Shown here: piece after piece, positions 1-5,434 of the stretch
Numbering within the stretch: the stretch's first letter is position 1
How the letters are laid out: each line of letters begins with the position of its first letter
Assembly (NCBI GenBank): GCA_023441255.1
Contig: JAEZPW010000172.1
Location: forward strand, 1 to 7,721
Direction of reading: 5' to 3'
Source: Acidobacteriota bacterium
GTDB lineage: Bacteria; Acidobacteriota; Terriglobia; Terriglobales; Acidobacteriaceae
DNA length: 7,721 nt
Translations under genes and position numbers: made by a program
The notes under the pieces: model-generated
Database searches by the model: none
What the model was told of the DNA's origin: nothing
Seen by the model: the letters and a program-made list of their open reading frames with translations, nothing else

Positions 1-558
1 GCTGTGCCCCGTCCCGATGTTTCGTCGCGCTCCGCAGCGGCACCGGGCACAGCACCGTCCTCACAACAGCCACAATGCGCAGGACGGTTCGTAACGGCGC
101 CCGCCAATCTGAACGAAGCCTGGCGGCTCGACTTCGGACCGGAGTGGAAGAACGGCATCATCACCCAACAGCTGCCGGCAGTCGGGAAAGCATTCCCCGT
201 CCTTGTTCCGCAGGTGGACGCCGACGGCAACGACCGTGCCGGTGTGCACATTCCCGAAATGCGCGTGCCGCTTGCAACCTATACGGGATGGAATCTGCGA
301 GACCCCAGCATAGGTGCCACCGACCAGCGCGTCAGCTTCATCGGCTCCTACCTGCCCTTTGCCAGGACAGCGGCGGATCGGGAGAAAGCGGGCGATCCGC
401 GCCCCTCTGTTGCTGAACGATATAACGGCCGCGACGACTACCTCGGGCGCTACCGAAAGGCCGCCGACGAACTCGTCCGTGAACGCTGGCTGTTGCCAGA
501 GGACGTGCCAGCCGTCATGGAGCGCGGAGCCAGTGAGTGGGACGTGGCGGTCCGCTGA
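1..558 (+). CDS. Alpha/beta hydrolase domain-containing protein, C-terminal part (5' truncated by window edge)
   Basis: The reading frame is open from base 1 and stops with TGA at 556-558. A GTG at 4-6 is in frame but has no room for a ribosome binding site, so the gene almost certainly begins upstream of the window. The visible part (about 185 residues) has the signature of the C-terminal half of the large uncharacterised alpha/beta hydrolase-domain family (the family I know as Abhydrolase_10): 'VPQVDADGNDRAGVHIPEMRVPLATYTGWNLRDP', then 'GSYLPFARTAADREKAGDPRPSVAERY', and a helical end 'ADELVRERWLLPEDVPAVMERG'. Members are often secreted; the signal peptide and the nucleophile elbow would lie outside the window, so neither can be checked. 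The substrate is unknown. A hairpin terminator downstream (622-668) separates it from the comA-like operon, so it is probably not co-transcribed with it. Confidence is good for the family and low for any function. Confidence 0.8.
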   Translation, partial: AVPRPDVSSRSAAAPGTAPSSQQPQCAGRFVTAPANLNEAWRLDFGPEWKNGIITQQLPAVGKAFPVLVPQVDADGNDRAGVHIPEMRVPLATYTGWNLRDPSIGATDQRVSFIGSYLPFARTAADREKAGDPRPSVAERYNGRDDYLGRYRKAADELVRERWLLPEDVPAVMERGASEWDVAVR

Positions 559-574
559 TCATAAGGTAATCAGC
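554..574. other. Inverted repeat overlapping the stop codon of the hydrolase gene
   Basis: GCTGAT (554-559) and ATCAGC (569-574) are perfect 6-bp arms around a 9-base loop and include the TGA stop. No T-run follows, so it is not an intrinsic terminator on its own. It may protect the 3' end of the mRNA, or be chance. Confidence 0.3.
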
Positions 575-621
575 CGTCATGGGCTGCCTCTTCACCCCCG
601 GCTATCGGCCTCCCAACAGGG

Positions 622-668
622 AAAAAACACGGGAGTAAGCTGCAATCCTTTGCACTCCCGGTGTTTTT
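622..668. terminator. Rho-independent terminator, probably bidirectional, after the hydrolase gene
   Basis: AAAAAACACGGGAGT (622-636) pairs with ACTCCCGGTGTTTTT (654-668), giving about 14 pairs with a single bulged G and a 17-base loop. The stem runs into a T-tract on the plus strand (664-668) and, because the other arm starts with six A, into a T-tract on the minus strand as well. It lies about 65 bases after the hydrolase stop. The rest of the 559-769 gap holds no gene. I see no convincing -35/-10 pair for the operon that starts at 770. Confidence 0.75.
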
Positions 669-769
669 CACAAATCGTGCAGCTACCCCGGCACAAGTAC
701 TTGCATCAGATAGCGCAACTCTGGTTTGGGTAGTGAAGTTGCTGCCGGAATACCCGGGGGAGAAGCGCC

Positions 770-1618
770 ATGGGTGAGTATTCCAGCAAGGCCACGTCTG
801 CCACGCCACTTGGCCGGGTACACACTTCGGAGTACCTGAAGAGCATCGGCGTTCCTGACATTTCACCGGCCACGAGTCCGTTCGATCCTGGCTACGATCC
901 CTACACCTTCGAGGGCCATCTCGAGCAAAGCAGCCACTTGATGTCCATCATGAAGATATCGATGGCCTGCTGGCAGATTGCCAACGAAGCCGTGACCCGC
1001 CGGAAAGTGGCTGCGGCCCGCCGGTACAATGTCCCGACCGTCACGGGGGGCGGACCGTTCGAAGTCGCGGTGCAGCAGGGCCAGTTGCCCTACTACCTCG
1101 ACCTGGTCGCCGACATTGGCGTTACCCGCATCGAGGCCGGCGAGGGCTTTACCGACATGCCGCTGCCTCCGGCCGAAGTCATCAAGATGGCCGGCGAACG
1201 GAGCCTGGACGTCCAGTTCGAACTCGGCAAGAAACACACCGGCGCTTTCGATGATGACGAGGTCGCCGCGCTCATTGACCAGGGCAAGCGCTGGCTCGAT
1301 GCAGGCGCCCGCCAGCTCGTGGTCGAAGCTCGCGAGAGTGCGAAGGGCGTAGGCCTCTTCGACACCGAGGGCAACTTCAACGCCGCCTACGCCGACCGCT
1401 TCGCGCATGCCTTCGGGCATGACGTCGTGATGTTCGAGGCACCGAACAAGCCGAGCCAGTTCGCGCTCCTGAACCATTTCGGCTCTTGTGTGCACCTCTG
1501 CAATGTGCGACTGGAAGAGCTTCTGCGGGTCGAAATCTACCGGCGCGGCCTGCATTCTGACGCTTTCGAAAAAGAAAACCTGCGGCCACGCGTCATCACG
1601 GCCCCGGTCGAGGCCTAG
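770..1618 (+). CDS. ComA-like phosphosulfolactate synthase family protein
   Basis: 282 aa, a TIM-barrel of the ComA family. Canonical ComA adds sulfite to phosphoenolpyruvate to make (2R)-phospho-3-sulfolactate, the first step of archaeal CoM synthesis and of sulfolactate synthesis in Bacillus spores. Family features seen: GGGPFEVA (93-100), IEAGEGF (121-127), the ELGKK strand carrying the conserved lysine pair (151-155), the phosphate-side segment VVEARESAKGVGLFD (184-198), and FEAPNKPSQ followed by FGSCVHLCNV (222-246). Length is near the family norm, with an N-terminal extension of about 35 residues. Oddities: the usual GWGTS after the first strand is ISMACW (63-68), GGTLFE is GGGPFE, and EISDG is EAGEG, so this is a divergent branch whose substrate may differ. 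The ATG at 770 is preceded by GGGGGAGAAG at 755-764, a good ribosome binding site. It is the first gene of an operon with the ComB-like gene 6 bases downstream. The family call is firm; the reaction is inferred. Confidence 0.85.
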   Translation: MGEYSSKATSATPLGRVHTSEYLKSIGVPDISPATSPFDPGYDPYTFEGHLEQSSHLMSIMKISMACWQIANEAVTRRKVAAARRYNVPTVTGGGPFEVAVQQGQLPYYLDLVADIGVTRIEAGEGFTDMPLPPAEVIKMAGERSLDVQFELGKKHTGAFDDDEVAALIDQGKRWLDAGARQLVVEARESAKGVGLFDTEGNFNAAYADRFAHAFGHDVVMFEAPNKPSQFALLNHFGSCVHLCNVRLEELLRVEIYRRGLHSDAFEKENLRPRVITAPVEA

Positions 1619-1620
1619 GA
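1617..1620 (+). promoter_or_regulatory. Ribosome binding site of the comB-like gene, overlapping the comA-like stop
   Basis: AGGA at 1617-1620 shares bases with the TAG stop (1616-1618) and sits 4 bases before the ATG at 1625. This placement suggests translational coupling of the two proteins. Confidence 0.5.
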
Positions 1621-1624
1621 CAAG

Positions 1625-2371
1625 ATGAAACCGACAGTCGTCATCGATTGTTTCCCGTCCAGTGTCGCCCGTTATCAGACCGGGTATGCCATTGTGGCCA
1701 TCGATGTAATCCGCGCCACCACCATGGCTATCACGGCCGTGGCACTGGGCCGCCGCTGTTTTGTCGCCGACACACTGGACGCCGCCCGGGCGGCTGCCAA
1801 CCGCCTCTCCCACCCGCTGTTGTCCGGAGAGTTGGCGGGCGACATGCCCGCGGGCTTCCACATGAACAACAGCCCGGCGCAACTTTCTCTACGAAACGAC
1901 CAGCACCGCCCCATGGTGTTGCTGTCGTCCTCAGGCACGAAATTGATGTGCAGCGCGGCCCGCTGCGCCTCGGCCGTGCACCTGGCATCGTTCCGCAATT
2001 TCACTGCGGTTGCGCGCGAGATTGCCTATCGCTATGAGCGGATTGCGGTCATCGGAGCCGGCAGCCGCAACGAGTTCCGTGAAGAAGACCAGATGTGTTG
2101 CGCCTGGGTGGCCGAAGCCCTGATCGACTGCGGCTACTCCTCTGAAAATGCGTTCACGCTTGAAGTCATCCGCCAGTGGAGTGGAGCATCGCCCTCGGCT
2201 TGCGTCTCGGGCAACAGCGCGGCGTATTTGCGGCGCAGTCACCAGTCGTACGACCTGGATTTCATCCTGGGCCATATCGACGACCTGGATGGCTCCTACG
2301 CGCTTCAGGGCGACGAAGTCGTCGCCGTGGGAACGCGCGACGAAGAAGACGCAGCAAGACAAGCGGCATAA
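1625..2371 (+). CDS. ComB-like 2-phosphosulfolactate phosphatase family protein
   Basis: 248 aa, the usual size for ComB, a Mg-dependent phosphatase that hydrolyses 2-phosphosulfolactate to sulfolactate. Motifs run in family order: AIDVIRATTM (25-34, canonical DVLRATTT), LLSGEL (65-70, canonical LxGER), GFHMNNSP (77-84, canonical GFDxGNSP), LLSSSGTK (99-106, canonical TTNGT), ASFRNFTAVA (121-130), and IGAGSRNEFREEDQMCCAW (143-161, canonical CAGxxxxFxxED..CAG), followed by the C-terminal GNSAAYLRRS and D/G-rich end. Several of these positions are changed in the same relaxed manner as in the preceding ComA-like protein, suggesting the pair has diverged together. It lies 6 bases after the comA-like stop and 12 bases before the ATP-grasp gene, so all three are almost certainly one transcript. 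The family is confidently recognised; whether the substrate is phosphosulfolactate or a close analogue is inferred from the pairing. The protein has no signal peptide and should be cytosolic. Confidence 0.83.
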   Translation: MKPTVVIDCFPSSVARYQTGYAIVAIDVIRATTMAITAVALGRRCFVADTLDAARAAANRLSHPLLSGELAGDMPAGFHMNNSPAQLSLRNDQHRPMVLLSSSGTKLMCSAARCASAVHLASFRNFTAVAREIAYRYERIAVIGAGSRNEFREEDQMCCAWVAEALIDCGYSSENAFTLEVIRQWSGASPSACVSGNSAAYLRRSHQSYDLDFILGHIDDLDGSYALQGDEVVAVGTRDEEDAARQAA

Positions 2372-2383
2372 GGGATCCGGACA

Positions 2384-3709
2384 ATGGCCAACGCAGCAGT
2401 CACCCAGATACCCTCGGCCCGAAAGTTGCGAGTGGCCGACACCTCCACGCCCGTCGTCGTGGTAAGCCTTGCCACGCATGGGCCCTTGTGCATCAGTCGT
2501 AGCCTCGGCCGGCTGGGCATTCCCGTTCACGCCGTCCATTCCCGCGAGTCCGAACCGGCCCAGTATTCGCGCTACCTCAGGCGCATCTGGCGGTGGGACT
2601 TCCCCTACTCTTCTCGCGGTGCACTCGAAACCCTGGAGCGGGTGAGCCGGGATCTCGGCCGCCGCGCTATTCTGCTGCCCACCTCAGACGAAACCTCCAT
2701 CTTCGTCGTGGAGAACCAGGCGACGCTGCGCCAGTGGTTCGACTTCCCGAAGCAGCCCATCGCGGTCCCGCGCACCCTGTCCGACAAGAAGGAGATGTAC
2801 TTCTTCGCCAAGGCCCACGGCATCCCCACGCCGGAGACTCTGTTCCCGCAGTGTCGTGAAGACGTCGTACAATTCGCCCGCGAAGTGCAGTTCCCCTTGA
2901 TGCTGAAGTCCATCGACGGCGCCCGTTCCATGCGTCGCAACGGCATGAAAATGGTAGTCGTGCATGACACGCAGGAACTGCTCGACTGCTACGACAAATT
3001 CGAAGATCCCTTCGAACCCAATTTCATGCTGCAGCAATACATTCCCGGCGGCGACGACACCATCTGGATGTTCAACGGTTATTTCAACGAGAACTCCGAT
3101 TGCCTGTTCGGCGTCACCGGCAAGAAGATCCGCCAGCATCCGGTGTCCTATGGCTGCACGTCTCTTGGCATTTGTCTGAAGAACGACACGGTCGACCAGA
3201 CCACGCGGCGGCTGATGAAGGCAATCGGATATCGCGGCATCCTTGACATCGGCTATCGTTACGACGCCCGCGACGGCCAGTTCAAGGTGCTCGACATCAA
3301 TCCCCGAATCGGCTGCACCTTCCGCCTGTTCGCGGCCGAAAACGGTCTCGATGTTGCGCGTGCGCTTTACCTCGACCTCACCGGACAGCCTGTACCCGAA
3401 TCTCACGTAAGCGAGGGCCGAAAATGGATGGTTGAGGCCACCGATTTCAAGTCCTGCCTCGCATATCGGCGTAAGGGCCAGCTCACCCTATCCCAGTGGT
3501 TGCAATCGTTTGGCGGCATTCAGGAGGTAGCGCTGTTCGCGTGGGACGACATGCTCCCGTTCCTGGATGTGATCTCCAGATTGGCAGCGGCGGGCGTGAA
3601 AAAACTCCTGCGCAGAATCGTGGGAAGGCGCCGAAGCGCATGGCGCGACCGCGACAACGTAGCGCCCCTGGTCACTCCCGTGACCAATGCCAGTAACCGC
3701 GCCGCGTAG
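2384..3709 (+). CDS. ATP-grasp domain carboxylate-amine ligase-like protein
   Basis: 441 aa, soluble. An N-terminal pre-ATP-grasp fold (about 22-130: TPVVVVSLATHGPLCISRSL, then ILLPTSDET) leads into the ATP-grasp domain (about 135-335). That domain has the nucleotide-binding lysine in PLMLKSIDG (K175), the hinge FMLQQYIPGGDD (215-225), and the metal-binding end DIGYRYD...VLDINPRIG (D288 region, D304, N306, R308). The C-terminal part (YRRKGQLTLSQWLQSF to LFAWDDMLPFL, 361-394) resembles predicted ATP-grasp enzymes of the COG3919 type, which are often found in cell-surface or secondary-metabolite loci. The tail (404-421) is very rich in Arg and Lys. ATP-grasp ligases form an acyl-phosphate on a carboxylate and pass it to an amine, so the product of the two upstream enzymes is a plausible acyl donor. 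The ATG at 2384 is preceded by AAGGGA (2370-2375). The fold is certain; both substrates are unknown. Confidence 0.83.
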   Translation: MANAAVTQIPSARKLRVADTSTPVVVVSLATHGPLCISRSLGRLGIPVHAVHSRESEPAQYSRYLRRIWRWDFPYSSRGALETLERVSRDLGRRAILLPTSDETSIFVVENQATLRQWFDFPKQPIAVPRTLSDKKEMYFFAKAHGIPTPETLFPQCREDVVQFAREVQFPLMLKSIDGARSMRRNGMKMVVVHDTQELLDCYDKFEDPFEPNFMLQQYIPGGDDTIWMFNGYFNENSDCLFGVTGKKIRQHPVSYGCTSLGICLKNDTVDQTTRRLMKAIGYRGILDIGYRYDARDGQFKVLDINPRIGCTFRLFAAENGLDVARALYLDLTGQPVPESHVSEGRKWMVEATDFKSCLAYRRKGQLTLSQWLQSFGGIQEVALFAWDDMLPFLDVISRLAAAGVKKLLRRIVGRRRSAWRDRDNVAPLVTPVTNASNRAA

Positions 3710-3717
3710 GCAGGGAC

Positions 3718-3745
3718 GGCGCGAGCCCCGAAGGGGCAGCACGCC
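3718..3745. terminator. Possible hairpin between convergent genes
   Basis: GCCCC (3725-3729), loop GAA, GGGGC (3733-3737), extended with mismatches by GGCG (3718-3721) and CGCC (3742-3745). It lies 9 bases after the ATP-grasp stop in the 87-base convergent gap. No T-run follows on either strand, so intrinsic termination is doubtful. A second GC-rich dyad, GCCGG-N8-CCGGC, is at 3778-3795, directly after the methyltransferase stop on the other strand. Confidence 0.35.
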
Positions 3746-3796
3746 TTCCGTTCACGATGCGAGTGTCTGACCCACCCGCCGGGTCGAGGACCGGCG

Positions 3797-4627
3797 CTAC
3801 ACCACTGTCGGCTTTGTGCCCATCAACAAAAGCGCGCCTGCCTGTCGTGCCTCGTGCAGTTCCTTGGCACGCCGAAACCGGGTCGAAAGCCTTGAAATCC
3901 ACGTCTGCGGAGGCGACTTCAACAACTGAATGACGCGCGTGACCGCTCCCACGTAGCCACCGGCGGGCTGCCAGCGATTAGGAATCTGCCTCGACGACAC
4001 CTCGGCAAACCCATGCGCCTTCAACAACTCCAGATATTCAGCGGCCGAGCGGAAATGCGCGTCCACGGGCAGATGCTCGGTCCAGTACTCGCATGAGGGA
4101 TTGTCGCGGTAGATATTGATCAGGATGAAAAGCCGTCCGCCAGGGGCTAGTAGTCTATACATCTCGTCAAGCGCGCGGTCCTGGTCGGGATAGTAATAAA
4201 AGGCTTCCACCGAAAGAATCTTGTTGAAACGACCCGACTGCAGTGGGATCGCGTCTGCGGGCGCCTGAAGGAATTCGATATTCTTTATCCCGCGCGAATC
4301 CTGTCTCGCCAGCTCCACCATCTCCGCCGAAATATCCACACCGGTTGCTGCGCCTTCACTGACACGGCCCGCCAGCAGACGCGTAGCCCATCCGGAGCCG
4401 CAGCTCAGGTCCAGGACCTGGTCACCCGGCCTCAGGTCCATCAGCAGCATGGTCTGTTGTGTGACGTAGAGATGGTCAGACTCGAGTTTCTCGGCGCGAC
4501 CGTCTTTCGCCCATTCGTCGAACTCGGTCCGGAGTTGCTCCTCGGCCCCCAAGTTGTCTGTTTCAGATCGTTTGCCGGGGTTTGGATCCACAGATTTGCG
4601 CGCAGGCCCGTTTTTCGCTATGGCCAT
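3797..4627 (-). CDS. Class I SAM-dependent methyltransferase
   Basis: 276 aa with a Rossmann-type methyltransferase core. Motif I is VLDLSCGSGWATRLLA (71-86), the acidic residue binding the SAM ribose is in TGVDIS (D98), a motif II region PADAIPLQSGRFNKILSVEAFYYYPD spans 123-148, and motif III is LLAPGGRLFILI (159-170). The roughly 50-residue N-terminus is polar and probably disordered at first, then helical (EEQLRTEFDEWAKDG). The region after 170 carries the less conserved substrate side, with several Trp/Tyr residues. This is the Methyltransf_11/25 style of enzyme acting on small molecules or lipids; the acceptor cannot be told from sequence. The start is well supported: on the minus strand AAGGGA (complement of 4634-4639) lies 6 bases before the ATG. 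It is convergent with the comA/comB/ATP-grasp operon, so any functional link rests on proximity only. Confidence 0.85.
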   Translation of the reverse strand: MAIAKNGPARKSVDPNPGKRSETDNLGAEEQLRTEFDEWAKDGRAEKLESDHLYVTQQTMLLMDLRPGDQVLDLSCGSGWATRLLAGRVSEGAATGVDISAEMVELARQDSRGIKNIEFLQAPADAIPLQSGRFNKILSVEAFYYYPDQDRALDEMYRLLAPGGRLFILINIYRDNPSCEYWTEHLPVDAHFRSAAEYLELLKAHGFAEVSSRQIPNRWQPAGGYVGAVTRVIQLLKSPPQTWISRLSTRFRRAKELHEARQAGALLLMGTKPTVV

Positions 4628-4823
4628 GTTTCGTCCCTTGTTTCTTACTGCACGACTACCCGGTTTGAGTGCTGCTGCTCTTCTGACGTTGCACTGTGTT
4701 TGGGATTAAGCGGGCGTCGGTGCCGTTTTGGAATCAGTGGGTTCGCAGCGGCGACGTGGAACGTGGCGAACAAGATGATCCATTTGCCGCGATCCATCAT
4801 CCATCAGTAGTGTGGCTGAACCG
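4628..4823. other. Divergent intergenic region, no gene seen
   Basis: This stretch should carry the promoters of both the methyltransferase (minus) and the small membrane protein (plus). I see no strong -35/-10 pair on either strand. The only local structure is a direct repeat of GATCCAT (4777-4783 and 4791-4797, 14-base period) just before the membrane-protein start. Confidence 0.4.
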
Positions 4824-5120
4824 ATGAATGACGTAGTGCTACGCAAACCCAGTGCCGCGATGACCGCCGTGCGAGTTCTGCTCATTACCGTTATGGCTAC
4901 CCTGATCTGTTTTGCGGTGGCGCTCTTCTTTGGCATCGTGGGCTTCGGCTTTGCCAACCTTGCGGGGAGAAGCGTGAGCATGGGCGGCGCCTACCGCGAC
5001 GTTGGTTTACCCGTCGCCGTCGTGGGCTTTGTCGTGGCCGCCGTAACAGCTTTCAGGAGCGAGTCACGCAGGTACCGCCGGGCAAGAGCCGAGTATCTGC
5101 ATAGGAGGCACGCGGCCTGA
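4824..5120 (+). CDS. Small hypothetical membrane protein with two transmembrane helices
   Basis: 98 aa from the ATG at 4824. A GTG at 4812 in the same frame would add four residues, but neither start has a clear ribosome binding site. A first hydrophobic helix (VRVLLITVMATLICFAVALF running into FGIVGFGFANLA, about residues 17-47) is followed by a short glycine-rich loop (SVSMGGAYRDVG), a second helix (LPVAVVGFVVAAVTAF, about 60-75), and a strongly basic tail (RSESRRYRRARAEYLHRRHAA). The positive-inside rule places the tail in the cytoplasm. The two helices and the polar ends argue that the frame is really coding. I do not recognise a family. It is divergent from the methyltransferase and has no obvious partner. 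Confidence 0.6.
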   Translation: MNDVVLRKPSAAMTAVRVLLITVMATLICFAVALFFGIVGFGFANLAGRSVSMGGAYRDVGLPVAVVGFVVAAVTAFRSESRRYRRARAEYLHRRHAA

Positions 5121-5219
5121 CCGGCGGCGGTCCGCCGAGGCTGCAGCCCACAGGCGAAAAATTACCTGCACCCGGCTTTTCCTACGCAGTCACTCTGGAG
5201 GCCCAAAACCACGTTTCAA

Positions 5220-5237
5220 TGTAATCAATAAGTTACA
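5220..5237. promoter_or_regulatory. Dyad TGTAA-N8-TTACA, candidate operator
   Basis: TGTAA (5220-5224) and TTACA (5233-5237) are perfect inverted arms 13 bases apart centre to centre, close to one helical turn and fitting a dimeric regulator. The AT-rich dyad stands out from the GC-rich surroundings. It lies about 25-40 bases upstream of the sigma-54-like site. The regulator is unknown. Confidence 0.4.
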
Positions 5238-5259
5238 GCCCTTAGGAGGTGCCGCGCGT

Positions 5260-5275
5260 TTGGCAATCGAGTTGT
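5260..5275 (+). promoter_or_regulatory. Sigma-54-like promoter element
   Basis: TTGGCAATCGAGTTGT matches the -24/-12 pattern YTGGCACGN4TTGC: the -24 half TTGGCA is exact, TTG of the -12 half is exact, and the GG pair and the -12 dinucleotide are 10 bases apart as required. The -12 dinucleotide is GT rather than GC, which weakens the call. It would give a 5' leader of about 145 bases for the OmpA-domain gene. Confidence 0.3.
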
Positions 5276-5434
5276 TATAGGTGAAAGCGTGAGCGCAACC
5301 AGCGGGCTGTCCGGCGTAAGTAGCGGGCCACCTCAGTTCGGTTGCCACCAGTCTTGATCACGATAGGTCATTTCGACCGAACACTTTGTTGCCTGCGCGC
5401 CACGCGCGCCGGTGCCCGGAGGAATTGGAGAATT

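Larger units (their letters stand above)
5121..5434. promoter_or_regulatory. 314-base regulatory region upstream of the OmpA-domain gene
   Basis: No convincing gene lies here. The region contains, in order: a GC hairpin CGGCG-N6-CGCCG (5122-5137) and the 10-bp palindrome GGCTGCAGCC (5139-5148) just after the membrane-protein stop; the dyad at 5220-5237; the sigma-54-like site at 5260-5275; a 7-bp inverted repeat GTTCGGT/ACCGAAC (5336-5342 and 5376-5382); a GC hairpin GCGCG-CCA-CGCGC (5395-5407); and the ribosome binding sites of the OmpA gene. Confidence 0.5.

Noticed and set aside
863..1882. Long minus-strand ORF of 339 codons opposite the comA-like gene
   Set aside because: It is the antisense shadow of two well-supported family genes in GC-rich DNA and its translation resembles no protein.
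770..3709. A coenzyme M biosynthesis cluster
   Set aside because: Only the ComA and ComB steps are present. No sulfolactate dehydrogenase, sulfopyruvate decarboxylase or bacterial XcbC/D/E-type gene is in the window, and ComB-type dephosphorylation is not part of the bacterial CoM route.
5244..5280. Leader peptide after the perfect AGGAGG at 5244-5249
   Set aside because: The only suitably placed start is a TTG at 5260 giving six codons (MAIELL) before a stop, with no attenuator-like structure linked to it; it overlaps the better sigma-54-like reading of the same bases.
5342..5434. N-terminal extension of the OmpA-domain protein to a GTG at 5342
   Set aside because: It would bury the signal peptide 31 residues inside the protein and ignore the ribosome binding site right before the ATG at 5435.
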